A stretch of 19,063 nucleotides of DNA from AM-0621 sp964573505. Lineage in GTDB: Bacteria; Planctomycetota; Planctomycetia; Planctomycetales; Planctomycetaceae. Under the pieces are notes generated by a model. That model did not search any database. It had not been told where the DNA came from and was given only the letters and a program-made list of their open reading frames with translations. The DNA lies in the NCBI GenBank assembly GCA_964573505.1, contig CAZNMS010000134.1, positions 1 to 19,063 of the forward strand, read 5' to 3'. The first letter of the stretch is position 1; each line of letters begins with the position of its first letter. The position numbers were made by a program, and so were the translations under genes. Of the stretch, positions 1 through 8,431 are shown one piece after another.

Positions 1-1
1 G

Positions 2-3000
2 TCGGATCGCCAAATAGAGTTGCTCGCGCGTGCCCGTACTGAGCTGATCCGGGCTGCGTTCCGCTCCGTCTTTGCGACGGACATAGATCGCTTCGCGGTC
101 CGTCGTCGGACGCTCGATCTCGACGTACTCACCGCCAGTCAGCGACGCGAAGAGCTGCGAGATCTCGCGAATGAGTTCCGGCTGATACTCGCGCTCGAAG
201 CGTTGAATCGCTTCGGACAGCAAGTGCCGAGCGAAGACGAGCGGCACATAGCGATGCACCGTCGCCGCCAGTTCCGTCTGCTTGCGCGCGATGAGTTCTT
301 GCGTCTCAGCAGCACGACTCGTCCCGTCGAGTGCTTCAAAGTCGCGCTTCGATCCGCCCGCCGTTTCGAGCGTCTGCTTCTCGTCGCGTTCGACTTCTTT
401 GAGTCGGAGTTCAAGCTCATCGCGGCGGTCATGCAGCTCACTTTCGACCGCCGCTTGCAGCCGCGTTTCAAACTCGTCTTCAGCAGCATCGCCTCGGAGT
501 AATTTTAATTGCCGCGCGAGTTGCTGACGCTGCTCATCAAGTTCCGCCGCGCGTTCGGCGAGTCCCGCCAGCTTGCGAAACTCGGCATCCCGTTGCAGTG
601 CATCGCCCGGCGTTAGCTCCGGCTTGCGGCTCGCGGGGTCATCGTTGTCGTCGGCACGAGATTCATCGGCGATCAATCCGGCGCGCTGCCAGAAGCTGCT
701 GCGCTCCGCGACTCGGCGCACATGCTCCGCTGACTTCGCAGCGAGCTTCTTGTCTTGCTGCTGCTCGGTCGCACTGAGCTGCTCTCGTTGTTGTTCGGCA
801 CGAACGGCGTTCTGCGCGCGGTCGTGCAATCGTCGCGCAGTGACTTCGAGACGCTCGGCATCAAGCGGTTCCGCGAGCTGCTCTGCGAGCTTCGCGAGTC
901 GCGGTTCGAACTCAGCTTGCCGCGCTTGCAACGATTCGATGCGCGCTTGCTGATCGCGCAGTTGTTTGAGCTTCGTCTGAGTCTCGGCCAGTCGACCAAT
1001 CACCGTGCGAGCGAGTTCGACCGACCATTCGCGCGTCAGTTCAAGCTGATCTAAGAGCGTCAGCCAATCGCGCTGCCATTGCTCGTCGCGTGTTTGCCAG
1101 TCGGTCAATTCGGCGGCAAGCGTCTCGACGGCCTTCTGAGCCTTCTTGAGATCGCGCTCGACTCGTTTGCGTTGCTCCGTCGCCGACTCAGCCGCTTTCA
1201 CGAAGCGCTTCGCCGAAGAGACGATCGTCGCGACATCACTTTTGACCGCGATGACCGTCGCGAGATTCTCATCCGCAATGGCCGTGCGGAGCGCCGCTTC
1301 AAACTCCGCGCAGCGCTGCGAGAGCGAGCTGATCTCGATGTCTCGCTCGGCAAGCTCTTGAGCAAGCTCGGTCAGCTTTCTGTGTTCGTCGAGCCAGCGC
1401 GCCATTGCTTCCGGCGGCAGCGGCTCGAAGCCGAGTGGTGACCATTGTCTCCGCCACTCTTCAGCAAGCTGAGTGACGATCGCTTGCTGACTCTCGCACT
1501 CAGCGTTCGCGGCAGTGAGTTCGTGCGATGCCGTTTCAATCTCGTCCTTCAAGCGTTCGCGTTGAGAGACCGTATCAGCGTTCTCATAGATCGCGTCGGC
1601 AATGCGATCGGCATCGTGCATCGAGTCTTCGAACTCTTGCGGAGCGACCGGCGATTGCGGCGCATCGCCTTCGATGAATTGCGTGCGGATCAACTGCCAC
1701 TGCGCATCGCGCTGTTCTCGGCTTGCAGTGAGCTCTTCAATCTTCGGCACGCTGCCGTGCTGAGCATCGAGCTTCCGCAATTGCTCGGTCAGCTTCCGCA
1801 GCGTTTTCTCTTTCGCAGTGCGCTCCGCTTGCAGCACATCCAATCGCGATTGAGCGGCGCGCTCATCGCGTTCGAACTTCAACGCAAGCTCCTTCGGCGG
1901 CACGGGCAATCGTTCAACGTCGCTCGCCGATACCGGCAGTGGCGGAGAGAGTCGCAGTCGCTGCGCATCGAAACTGCGTTGCAGCTTCTCTCGCGTCTCG
2001 CGGCATTGAGTCAGCGCCTTCATGTCAGCGGCATGCTCGTTCGCGCGATCGATCAAGAGCGCGAGCTTTGCGACATCGCGTTCGGGATCGAGCGCATCGA
2101 GTTCCGCGCGAGCATGCTCCACTTGCTCCGTCGAAGCCGCATGCTTCGCGCGAAACGTCGTTGATTCCGTGCGCAGCGTGCTCTGCCGTTGTTCGAGTTG
2201 AGTTAGCTCATGCCGCGTCGCCGCGCTCAGCGAGAACGATCGCAAGTGCTCGACGCTCCATCCGGGACGAAGCTCGCGCAACTCCGCTTCAATCTCTGCG
2301 GCACAGAAGTCGTGCTTGCGAATGAGATCGGGCAACTCCGTTCGTGCTTCGCGGTACTGACCGGCGAGTTCGAAGCACTCTGCAATCTCGATCTGCGCTG
2401 CGAGTGCGACTTCGTCAACGTGCAACGCACCGAGCGAAGCGCGAGTACTCGCGAGATCAGCACGCAGTTCACCGCACTCCGTTTCGAGTCGCTGCAGGTC
2501 TTTGACGATCGACTCGAACTCGCGCCGTGCATCTGCCGGAAACTGCGGCGGCAGCACGATCAGCTCGCGATCGGCATTGAGTGCTCGTAGCTCGGTCCAT
2601 AACGGCAACGCTTTGAGCACCGTATTGAGCTGAGCAATCTCCGCGCGCAGTTGCTTCGCTTCCATTGAAAGCTGCGTCGCCCGCGCTTGCTCGTCGCGCC
2701 ATTTGCTCTCGCGCACGTCGTACTCATCCGGCTTCACAACCAATTGGCGGACCTGCTTTGTCAGATCGCCAATCTCGCGACTGATGGAGTTCATGAGCGG
2801 CTTGCTGCCGCCACTCTTAAAAAGCTGAGCCGCCTGCGCATCGAAGTCATCGAGCAACTGCTGAGGATTGAGTGCCGAACCGAGCCCGCCGCCGAAGAGT
2901 GCCGAGCGCAAGCTTTCGTGCTGCAACGCTTGCTCGGCTTCTCGGAGTTCATCGAGTCCGAACGCAAAGATCGACTTGAAGAGGTTCGCATCGGGATCAC

Positions 3001-3334
3001 CGAGCAGCCGCTTGAAACCCGCTTCATCGAGTCCCGCGTCTTGCCCGTCGATCTGCACGCTCACGGTATTCTTCTTGCCTTTGCGACGAGCAAGCTCGAC
3101 GTGCCGCCGATCCGCGAGTTCGAAAGTCAGTCGTCCGCCGATCTCGCCGCCGTCTCCGAATGAGAACCGTTCGAGATGATCGAAGCCGAAGAGCGCCTTG
3201 CGGAGAAACTCAAGCAGCGTCGATTTGCCCGCTTCGTTTTGTCCGTGCAGCACGACAAAAGAGGCATCGCCAAATGGCAGCTCGAAGTTTGCAAAATGGC
3301 CGAAGTGATTGATTCGCAGCGACTGCAACTTCAT
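2..3334 (-). CDS. YhaN-like AAA/SMC-type ATPase (3' end outside the window)
   Basis: The minus-strand frame stays open from ATG at 3334 to the left edge, giving 1111 codons with no stop. The N-terminus has a Walker A motif GQNEAGKST at about residues 31-39, in the Rad50/SbcC/YhaN style. The middle is a very long charged region rich in Glu, Gln, Arg and Leu, as expected for coiled-coil arms. The ABC signature LSTGTREQLYLAIR lies at residues 1098-1111, the last codons visible, so Walker B and the D-loop lie beyond the edge. The family partners a SbcD/YhaO-type exonuclease in DNA end processing. No CxxC zinc hook is seen in the arms, which favours YhaN over Rad50. A Shine-Dalgarno AGGAG (3346-3350) precedes the start. 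The gene upstream is divergent, so no nuclease partner sits in front. Family call is firm; the exact role is inferred. Confidence 0.88.
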   Translation of the reverse strand, partial: MKLQSLRINHFGHFANFELPFGDASFVVLHGQNEAGKSTLLEFLRKALFGFDHLERFSFGDGGEIGGRLTFELADRRHVELARRKGKKNTVSVQIDGQDAGLDEAGFKRLLGDPDANLFKSIFAFGLDELREAEQALQHESLRSALFGGGLGSALNPQQLLDDFDAQAAQLFKSGGSKPLMNSISREIGDLTKQVRQLVVKPDEYDVRESKWRDEQARATQLSMEAKQLRAEIAQLNTVLKALPLWTELRALNADRELIVLPPQFPADARREFESIVKDLQRLETECGELRADLASTRASLGALHVDEVALAAQIEIAECFELAGQYREARTELPDLIRKHDFCAAEIEAELRELRPGWSVEHLRSFSLSAATRHELTQLEQRQSTLRTESTTFRAKHAASTEQVEHARAELDALDPERDVAKLALLIDRANEHAADMKALTQCRETREKLQRSFDAQRLRLSPPLPVSASDVERLPVPPKELALKFERDERAAQSRLDVLQAERTAKEKTLRKLTEQLRKLDAQHGSVPKIEELTASREQRDAQWQLIRTQFIEGDAPQSPVAPQEFEDSMHDADRIADAIYENADTVSQRERLKDEIETASHELTAANAECESQQAIVTQLAEEWRRQWSPLGFEPLPPEAMARWLDEHRKLTELAQELAERDIEISSLSQRCAEFEAALRTAIADENLATVIAVKSDVATIVSSAKRFVKAAESATEQRKRVERDLKKAQKAVETLAAELTDWQTRDEQWQRDWLTLLDQLELTREWSVELARTVIGRLAETQTKLKQLRDQQARIESLQARQAEFEPRLAKLAEQLAEPLDAERLEVTARRLHDRAQNAVRAEQQREQLSATEQQQDKKLAAKSAEHVRRVAERSSFWQRAGLIADESRADDNDDPASRKPELTPGDALQRDAEFRKLAGLAERAAELDEQRQQLARQLKLLRGDAAEDEFETRLQAAVESELHDRRDELELRLKEVERDEKQTLETAGGSKRDFEALDGTSRAAETQELIARKQTELAATVHRYVPLVFARHLLSEAIQRFEREYQPELIREISQLFASLTGGEYVEIERPTTDREAIYVRRKDGAERSPDQLSTGTREQLYLAIR

Positions 3335-3343
3335 GCGACGAAC

Positions 3344-3490
3344 AACTCCTGAAGAACGCATCCGTTTTTGGGGTACGACGGACTTGCAGTCCGTCGCTTC
3401 TTACGACGTTCGACGGACTACAAGTCCGTCGTACCAGTGTTCCTCATCCATTGTGCCGGCCCGTCCGGTAAGGAACTCCTGAAGAACGCA
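3344..3490. repeat. 17-bp direct repeats flanking repeat A copy 1
   Basis: The 17-mer aactcctgaagaacgca occurs at 3344-3360 and exactly again at 3474-3490, enclosing the family A palindrome. The inner copy next to the YhaN-like gene carries that gene's Shine-Dalgarno (AGGAG on the minus strand). It may be a target duplication made when the element arrived, or a slip or recombination between the element's similar ends. Copy 2 of the element has only short GTTCCTCA direct repeats at its ends. Confidence 0.75.
3349..3477 (-). repeat. Dispersed palindromic repeat, family A, copy 1
   Basis: This element of about 129 bp is a near-identical inverted copy of 15979-16106; by hand alignment they differ at 7 bases and one 1-nt indel. 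The core has two 24-bp arms, 3373-3396 and 3411-3434, that are reverse complements with one mismatch. Each arm is itself a hairpin (GACGGACT, TGC, AGTCCGTC), so the DNA can form one long cruciform or two small hairpins. It contains no gene. Similar palindromes are common in planctomycete gaps as I recall them, but I could not search. Confidence 0.88.
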
Positions 3491-3644
3491 AAGGGCAACG
3501 TTGCGACTCAGCGTTAGCGACTGAGTCGAGCATCGACTCAGCAGCAAGTCGATCATTGAGCCCTGAACGCGAGAACTCAATTCGGTCATCGCGCAGATCT
3601 CAGTCACTCCGCGACGTAGGCGAGCGGTACGACCGCAATCGACC

Positions 3645-3709
3645 GTTGCCGAAATCGTCAGATTTCGGGGCCGCAGTGACTGCGTCCGAAGTCTCACGAC
3701 TTCGGCTAC
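3645..3709. repeat. Dispersed palindromic repeat, family B, copy 1
   Basis: A 65-bp twin-hairpin palindrome. The outer arms (about 3645-3670 and 3685-3709) are imperfect inverted copies, and each contains its own hairpin of the type CGAAATC, 4-nt loop, GATTTCG. The spacer between arms is about 14 nt and differs from copy 2. The copy at 12070-12134 has the same length and arm design with many matching bases. Confidence 0.82.
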
Positions 3710-3813
3710 AAAGATGCGCACGGCGCGCTGAAGTTGTGCACGATGATTCTAAAGTTCCGCCGCTGATTGCTTCGCTGTCGCTGCTGAGTTCCCCTTTCGC
3801 TTCGAGGACTTCA

Positions 3814-6249
3814 ATGCCGAGTGTCATGCACCGTCTCTTTGTTGTTGCCGTCATCGCGTTAGCGCTGACGAACTCGATGTCGTTCGCTGCGGATCAGCCG
3901 GCGCGTTTTGAGCAAGCCGTCTTGCCGTTCTTCAAGACGTATTGCCTGCGCTGTCATGACGCGCAGAAGCAAGAGGGCGAGTTGCGGCTCGATACGCTCA
4001 AGCTCGACTTCACCGATCAGATGCACGCGCAGCGCTGGGGCGAAGTCGTCTTTCGTATGAACGCCGGAGAGATGCCCCCGAAGAAAGAGCCTCAGCCAAA
4101 ACCGGATGAACTCGGACGAGCGGTTGAATGGCTCTCGACCCGTTTGAAAGAAGGTGAAGCCGCGCGAATGGCGCGACGCGGCCCCGTCGCTCATTACCGA
4201 CTCAGTCGCGAAGAGTACGGGCATACGATCTACGACCTGCTCGGCGTCTACTTTGATGTGACGTTGCCCGGCGCCTTCAACGACGACCCGCGCTGGCACG
4301 GCTTCGATCGCATCGGCTCGTTGCTGTCGCTCTCGCCGTCGCATGTCGATCGCTACTTCCGCGCGGCCGAGACGATCGTCAGTCGAGCCTTTCCCGATCA
4401 GCCGTTGAAAGCTCAAACGGGACGGCGCGAAGCCAATGCCGGACAAGAGAAGCAGCGAGCAGAACTCGGACTCAAAGAACCCGTGCGCTGGTTGATCATG
4501 CCGGGACATAGTCAGCAACTCTTTCACGCAACCGCGCCGGGGCTTTATCGAGTCCGCGTGCAACTCAGTGGAGTGCCGTCGTTCAAAGGTCGCTTGCCGC
4601 ATTTGGCGTTATGGCATCAAAGCCTCAAACGCGCGATCGTCGGTCGAGACGTTGAAGCTGCCGAAGACAATCCGACGGTCGTTGAGATCGAAGCCTTTTT
4701 GCCCGAAGGCCATTACTCGTTGATGCACCAATCGCCGGGCATGCTCAGCGACGGGCATACGTCATCAGTCTCGCAGTTCGTCTTCACGAGTACGCGCGAA
4801 ACGCGGCAACTGCGTCCGACGGGCTACAAATTCTTCGACGATGAAGACCGTCCGATCTTTCCGCTGCTGATCGTTGACTCGGTCGAGTGGGACGGACCGC
4901 TGCTTCCCGAAGCCGATCAGAAGAAGCGTAAGGGCTTCTTCCCGTCGAAGTCCGGCGACATCGCTGAAGCGCGCGAGTGCTTGCGGCGCTTCGCCTCTCG
5001 TGCATGGCGCCGACCCATCACCGAGGCGGAACTCGCGCGGCACGTGCGAGTGCTTGAGCAAGAGCTAGCTGCCGGCGAATCGTTTCGGTCGGCCTATCGC
5101 GGAGCACTCATTGCGGTTCTGACTTCGAAGAACTTCTTCTATCTAGAAGAGGGCTCTTCGACCGAACGTCGGGACAAGCTCACTGATTGGGAACTCGCTT
5201 CGCGGTTGTCGTTCTTCTTATGGAGTTCGCTGCCGGACGATGTATTAGTTGCTACCGCTCAAGCCGGCGAGTTGAAGCGACCGGAAGTGCTGCGAGCACA
5301 ACTGCGACGCATGCTCGCGGACTCAAAGGCCGCTCGCTTTGCCGAGTCGTTTCCTCAGCAATGGCTGCAACTGCATCGAGTCGGCCAATTCCCGCCGGAT
5401 GCCGGCATCTATCCCGACTACGACAAGTGGCTTGAGCGCAGCATGGTATTCGAGACGACGGGCTACTTCGGTGAAGTCTTCTCGGGCAATCTCAGTCTGC
5501 GCGAGTTCTTGATCTCCGATTGGACGGTGCTGAATCCGCGATTGGGAATGCACTACGGGATCGCAGCTCGTCCAATGGCCGCAGCCTCAACCGAGCGTCA
5601 GTCGGCAGCAGTGCTTGCTCCCGGCTTTCAGCGAGTCGCACTGCCTGCCGGTTCTCATCGCGGCGGATTGCTGACGCACGCTTCGATCTTGTCGCTGACC
5701 TCTGACGGCACGCGGCATCGACCGGTGCATCGCGGCGTTTGGGTTTCAGAAGCAATCTTCGGTCGCACTCCGCCGCCTCCGCCGCCAAACGTCGAGCCGC
5801 TTGAACCGACTCCGAGCGATCAACCGAAAGCAACGATCCGGCAGCAACTTGAAGCGCATGCGACTCATGCCATCTGCGCGTCATGTCATCAGAAGATCGA
5901 CTCGCTCGGCTTTGCTTTCGACAGCTTCGACGCGATCGGGCGCTGGCGCACTGAGGAGCAAGTTCTCGGCGGTCGCGGAGCGAACCCGGCAGTCAATGCG
6001 AGCGGCACGCTTCCCGACGGTCGCGCCTTTAAAGGCACCGACGAGTTCAAAGAGTTGCTCGCTCAAGATCTCGATCGCTTCGCCGAAGCCTTCATCGAGC
6101 AGCTCAGCACGTACGCGCTGCGTCGAGCAATGACGATCGACGATGCAGCAGCGATCAAAGCAATCGCTCAAGCAAGCAAAGCCGACGGCTACAAACTGCG
6201 ATCAGTCATCGAGCACTTCGTCATGTCCGATCTCTTCGCGAAGAGGTAA
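3814..6249 (+). CDS. Exported DUF1592-family protein with PSD1-type haem domain
   Basis: The protein has 811 residues from ATG 3814, chosen because GAGGA (3804-3808) sits 5 nt upstream and a signal peptide follows at about residues 1-26, ending near SFAA. A c-type haem motif CLRCH is at residues 44-48 with a possible Met ligand in the MPP near 87. DUF1587 follows (about 127-190), then DUF1595 (about 383-445), DUF1592 (about 454-570), DUF1588 (about 610-710, with a run of prolines before a second haem-like motif CASCH at 688-692) and DUF1585 (about 730-808). Such proteins are abundant in planctomycetes, are predicted to act outside the cytoplasm, and have no firm biochemical role. They often pair with a DUF1552 gene; none is next to this one. 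The open frame runs back to 3556, but that extension is repeat sequence and would bury the signal peptide. Confidence 0.93.
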   Translation: MPSVMHRLFVVAVIALALTNSMSFAADQPARFEQAVLPFFKTYCLRCHDAQKQEGELRLDTLKLDFTDQMHAQRWGEVVFRMNAGEMPPKKEPQPKPDELGRAVEWLSTRLKEGEAARMARRGPVAHYRLSREEYGHTIYDLLGVYFDVTLPGAFNDDPRWHGFDRIGSLLSLSPSHVDRYFRAAETIVSRAFPDQPLKAQTGRREANAGQEKQRAELGLKEPVRWLIMPGHSQQLFHATAPGLYRVRVQLSGVPSFKGRLPHLALWHQSLKRAIVGRDVEAAEDNPTVVEIEAFLPEGHYSLMHQSPGMLSDGHTSSVSQFVFTSTRETRQLRPTGYKFFDDEDRPIFPLLIVDSVEWDGPLLPEADQKKRKGFFPSKSGDIAEARECLRRFASRAWRRPITEAELARHVRVLEQELAAGESFRSAYRGALIAVLTSKNFFYLEEGSSTERRDKLTDWELASRLSFFLWSSLPDDVLVATAQAGELKRPEVLRAQLRRMLADSKAARFAESFPQQWLQLHRVGQFPPDAGIYPDYDKWLERSMVFETTGYFGEVFSGNLSLREFLISDWTVLNPRLGMHYGIAARPMAAASTERQSAAVLAPGFQRVALPAGSHRGGLLTHASILSLTSDGTRHRPVHRGVWVSEAIFGRTPPPPPPNVEPLEPTPSDQPKATIRQQLEAHATHAICASCHQKIDSLGFAFDSFDAIGRWRTEEQVLGGRGANPAVNASGTLPDGRAFKGTDEFKELLAQDLDRFAEAFIEQLSTYALRRAMTIDDAAAIKAIAQASKADGYKLRSVIEHFVMSDLFAKR

Positions 6250-6384
6250 CGAGAGTTACAGACAGAGAAGTCAAGCAGAGGTGTGTCTAAATCGTTTAAC
6301 CGCATCGCCATCGGCGTGCGATTTTAAGGCATGCGCAAGACTGCGGCCCGCGCCGCAAAAACAGGCAGGGTTCACGATGAGGTT

Positions 6385-6461
6385 GCAGAGCCGCGCCCGT
6401 CAGGAAGCGGAATCCCCTACGAAATAGCCAAAACTCCGCTTCCTAACGGGCGCGGCTCTGC
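6385..6461. repeat. Long inverted repeat, family C
   Basis: Two 27-nt arms, 6385-6411 and 6435-6461, are reverse complements with a single mismatch that still allows a G-U pair in RNA. The loop is 23 nt. The arms centre on GAGCCGCGCCCGT on the left and ACGGGCGCGGCTC on the right. No T-run follows, so it looks like a dispersed element and not a terminator. Only one copy is in this window. Confidence 0.85.
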
Positions 6462-6499
6462 GACTCAACGCGAGCCGGAAATGAACCTCGCCCAGAAAC

Positions 6500-6540
6500 A
6501 AAAAGGGGGCAGGCGCAAAAGCTGCCTGCCCCCTCTGTTT
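6500..6540. terminator. Bidirectional intrinsic terminator
   Basis: A perfect 10-bp GC-rich stem, GGGGGCAGGC (6505-6514) with GCCTGCCCCC (6524-6533), has a 9-nt loop. It is preceded by an A-rich run and followed by TCTGTTT, so a U-rich tail follows the hairpin in both directions. It stands between convergent genes, the DUF1592 gene and the oxygenase gene, and should serve both. Confidence 0.85.
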
Positions 6541-6562
6541 GTGACTCACTCAAGCGAGCAAC

Positions 6563-7216
6563 TTACGCCACTGCTCGACGTTGACGGAATTCCGGCAGCT
6601 TCCAGCATGTCGGAAAAGTGACATAGTTGATCATGATCGCGCGGCGTTCTGTGACGATCTCTTTCTTCTCGAGACCGTGCCATGTGTTGTGAGCCGGCGC
6701 GAACATGTATCCGTAGTTGTCGGCGTACTTCAGCGTCTTCACATGATTCAGCTTGCTGTCATAGATGTCGGTGCCGAGCTTCTCGGACTCATTGAAGGGA
6801 TTCACATAGAGCAGCATCGACATCAGCTTCTCGCGAATGTCGGTATGCGGCTTGAGCCAGAAACCTTTGCGGTCACAAACCACTTCGACGCGCAGATACT
6901 GGCCGCTCAAGTCTCGGCCAATGAGATCGCCAATCGCCTCAGCACACTCCGCAGACGTCATCTCGTCGATGAGCGTTTCAATCGCGGGGAAGCTCTTGAC
7001 GTTGTCGGTCGTCACATAGCACCGCAGTTGACCGTCGACTCCGCCGCCGCCGTTATCGGCAGCCCGCGTTCCGTCGTAGACGCGCGGAGCATCAATGATC
7101 CGCGTCGTCGCAACTTCATCGAGGATCGCTTGAGTCAGCGGCTTACCAATCTCCCAATGCGGAAACGGATAGTCGAAGCGAGTCGTGCGTTGCTGAATGG
7201 CATTAAAGAAGTTCAT
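6563..7216 (-). CDS. Putative 2OG-Fe(II) dioxygenase
   Basis: 217 residues. The 2-oxoglutarate/Fe(II) dioxygenase signature can be read: HTD at 124-126 (His124, Asp126), a distal His180 in NTWHGLEKK, and Arg191/Arg192 as the likely 2-oxoglutarate carboxylate ligand. The length fits a single double-stranded beta-helix domain. Such enzymes hydroxylate or oxidise small molecules, sugars or proteins; the substrate cannot be told here. Its ATG lies inside the stop of the upstream ELM1-like gene (ATGA, 7213-7216), so the two are probably co-translated. Together with the GlmU-like gene further upstream this suggests a glycan or glycoconjugate substrate, which is inference. A terminator follows the stop. 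Confidence 0.85.
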   Translation of the reverse strand: MNFFNAIQQRTTRFDYPFPHWEIGKPLTQAILDEVATTRIIDAPRVYDGTRAADNGGGGVDGQLRCYVTTDNVKSFPAIETLIDEMTSAECAEAIGDLIGRDLSGQYLRVEVVCDRKGFWLKPHTDIREKLMSMLLYVNPFNESEKLGTDIYDSKLNHVKTLKYADNYGYMFAPAHNTWHGLEKKEIVTERRAIMINYVTFPTCWKLPEFRQRRAVA

Positions 7217-8250
7217 AGGGATCGAATCCTTTCTCGAATGAGTTGAGCAACACGCTCCGTGTCGCGGGGGATTTCATAGGACCAGTCTTCGAAGTGTCCT
7301 TCAAACGGACGCGTGATACCGGCTTCGGCGAACTGCTCATGAAAGCGTCTGAAGCGGATGGCGCGGCGAACTTCGGTCAGATGTTCGACATAGACCGGTC
7401 GGCCCGTCGCGCTCGCTTCGGTGATCATCGAAACGGAGTCGCCCGTTGCGATCACTGTTGAGGCCAACGCGAGCGCCGCCATGTAAGGATTAGTACTCAC
7501 TCCGTCCCAAACGTAATGCTGCGGCCCGAACTCTTGTTCGAAGCGGCGAGCGATGTCGTCGGGGGTGCGGCGAGATTTGAGGATCGCGAGTCGCACGTCG
7601 GATTGAGCAACAGCTTGCTTCAACTTGCCAATGAAGCGTTCCATTTCGGTCGCCGAGAAGCCGTAGTAGCGATTCTGTCCGCCGAGCAGCACGACAACGA
7701 GCGGTCGGTCATCACCGGCAAGTTGCTCTGCTTCGGGAGAGACGCGAGCCGCAGCGAGCACCTCGTCGGTCACATGATGCAGTGCCCCGAGCGATAGATA
7801 GACGTTCGGGCCGCGCGTGCGATCGTGCTGCGGAACAATGACGAGATCGAAGTTCTTCGGGTCGATGTTCGGGTCTTGCACATGCACGCAGAAAACGTGA
7901 TCGCCGAACTTCTTCTTCAACGTCAGCGACGGAATGACTCCGTGCTTTCCGCACGAGATCACCAGTCTCGGCGTCGAGCCTTCAAGCACACTCGGATCTC
8001 GCAGTGAACTCGCTTGCTTCGGCACCCAAGAAAGTGGCACGCAGCGCCACCATGGTTTCATTGTCGTGCTACGCAGTTCGAACGGAAGTCCGACAGCTTG
8101 AGCAAGCCCGCGTGCCTGACTGCGAAGACCGGCGATGTCCTCGCAAAAGCACCAACACGTATTGAGTGCATTCGCCAGCGGAAAATGAGGACCGCCTAAC
8201 GGCGCGCTTTGAAGGGCGAAATGGCTCGATGATGACAGCGACGACTGCAT
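7213..8250 (-). CDS. ELM1-like protein (mitochondrial fission ELM1 family, GT-B-like fold)
   Basis: 345 residues. Family hallmarks are DPNIDPKNFDLVIVPQHD (about 126-143), LLGGQNRYYGF (188-198), and TGDSVSMITEASATGRPVYV (269-288), which resembles the C-terminal nucleotide-sugar site of GT-B glycosyltransferases. Bacterial members of this family have no mitochondrial role; they are often near surface-glycan genes and I infer a glycosyltransferase-like activity. The family usually begins close to the CWCFCEDIAGLRSQARGLA stretch (32-50), so the first 25-30 residues may be over-called; no strong Shine-Dalgarno is visible at 8250. The stop overlaps the start of the oxygenase gene. Confidence 0.85.
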   Translation of the reverse strand: MQSSLSSSSHFALQSAPLGGPHFPLANALNTCWCFCEDIAGLRSQARGLAQAVGLPFELRSTTMKPWWRCVPLSWVPKQASSLRDPSVLEGSTPRLVISCGKHGVIPSLTLKKKFGDHVFCVHVQDPNIDPKNFDLVIVPQHDRTRGPNVYLSLGALHHVTDEVLAAARVSPEAEQLAGDDRPLVVVLLGGQNRYYGFSATEMERFIGKLKQAVAQSDVRLAILKSRRTPDDIARRFEQEFGPQHYVWDGVSTNPYMAALALASTVIATGDSVSMITEASATGRPVYVEHLTEVRRAIRFRRFHEQFAEAGITRPFEGHFEDWSYEIPRDTERVAQLIRERIRSL

Positions 8251-8289
8251 AGCGCGTTCAAATCCCGTCCATAGGTAGATCGCGAAAAA

Positions 8290-8345
8290 GACAACCGCGC
8301 AGGCTCAGCCAGCGCCAGTCGCGGGACTTCTAGCCCGCTTCTCAA
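8290..8345. repeat. Hairpin-bearing intergenic sequence upstream of the ELM1-like gene
   Basis: The 181-nt gap between the GlmU-like stop and the ELM1-like start holds a small hairpin GCGGG, 8-nt loop, CCCGC near 8322-8339. A 79-codon minus frame runs through it but overlaps both neighbours and reads like translated repeat. The hairpin has no clear T-run. Weakly supported. Confidence 0.4.
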
Positions 8346-8431
8346 ACAAGCCACAAGATGAGTTTGAAGCACCCGCTCGTCGTTGAGTGAGGCAGGCGGC
8401 TCGACTCGGCGAGTCAAGCGACGACGCACGC

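Larger units (their letters stand above)
3335..3813. other. Divergent intergenic region with two palindromic repeats
   Basis: This 479-nt gap lies between the starts of the YhaN-like gene (minus) and the DUF1592 gene (plus), so it must hold both promoters. I could not single out a convincing -35/-10 pair. It contains repeat family A (3349-3477), a small hairpin with arms CGACTCA (3504-3510) and TGAGTCG (3522-3528), and repeat family B (3645-3709). Reading frames that cross it are built from the palindromes and do not look like proteins. Confidence 0.7.
6250..6562. other. Convergent intergenic region with repeat and terminator
   Basis: This 313-nt gap lies between two gene ends that face each other. 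It holds the family C inverted repeat (6385-6461) and a bidirectional terminator (6500-6540). The rest shows no gene or other structure that I could support; reading frames here are translations of the repeat. Confidence 0.75.

Noticed and set aside
20..3179. Many plus-strand open frames opposite the YhaN-like gene
   Set aside because: They are short, overlap each other, and are Ser/Arg-rich or Leu/Glu-rich shadows of the minus-strand coiled coil. The minus frame is continuous with ATPase motifs at both ends.
3401..3721. 106-codon minus-strand frame in the divergent gap
   Set aside because: It runs through repeats A and B, and much of its sequence is translated palindrome. A decayed gene end is discussed as a finding, but a functional protein is not supported.
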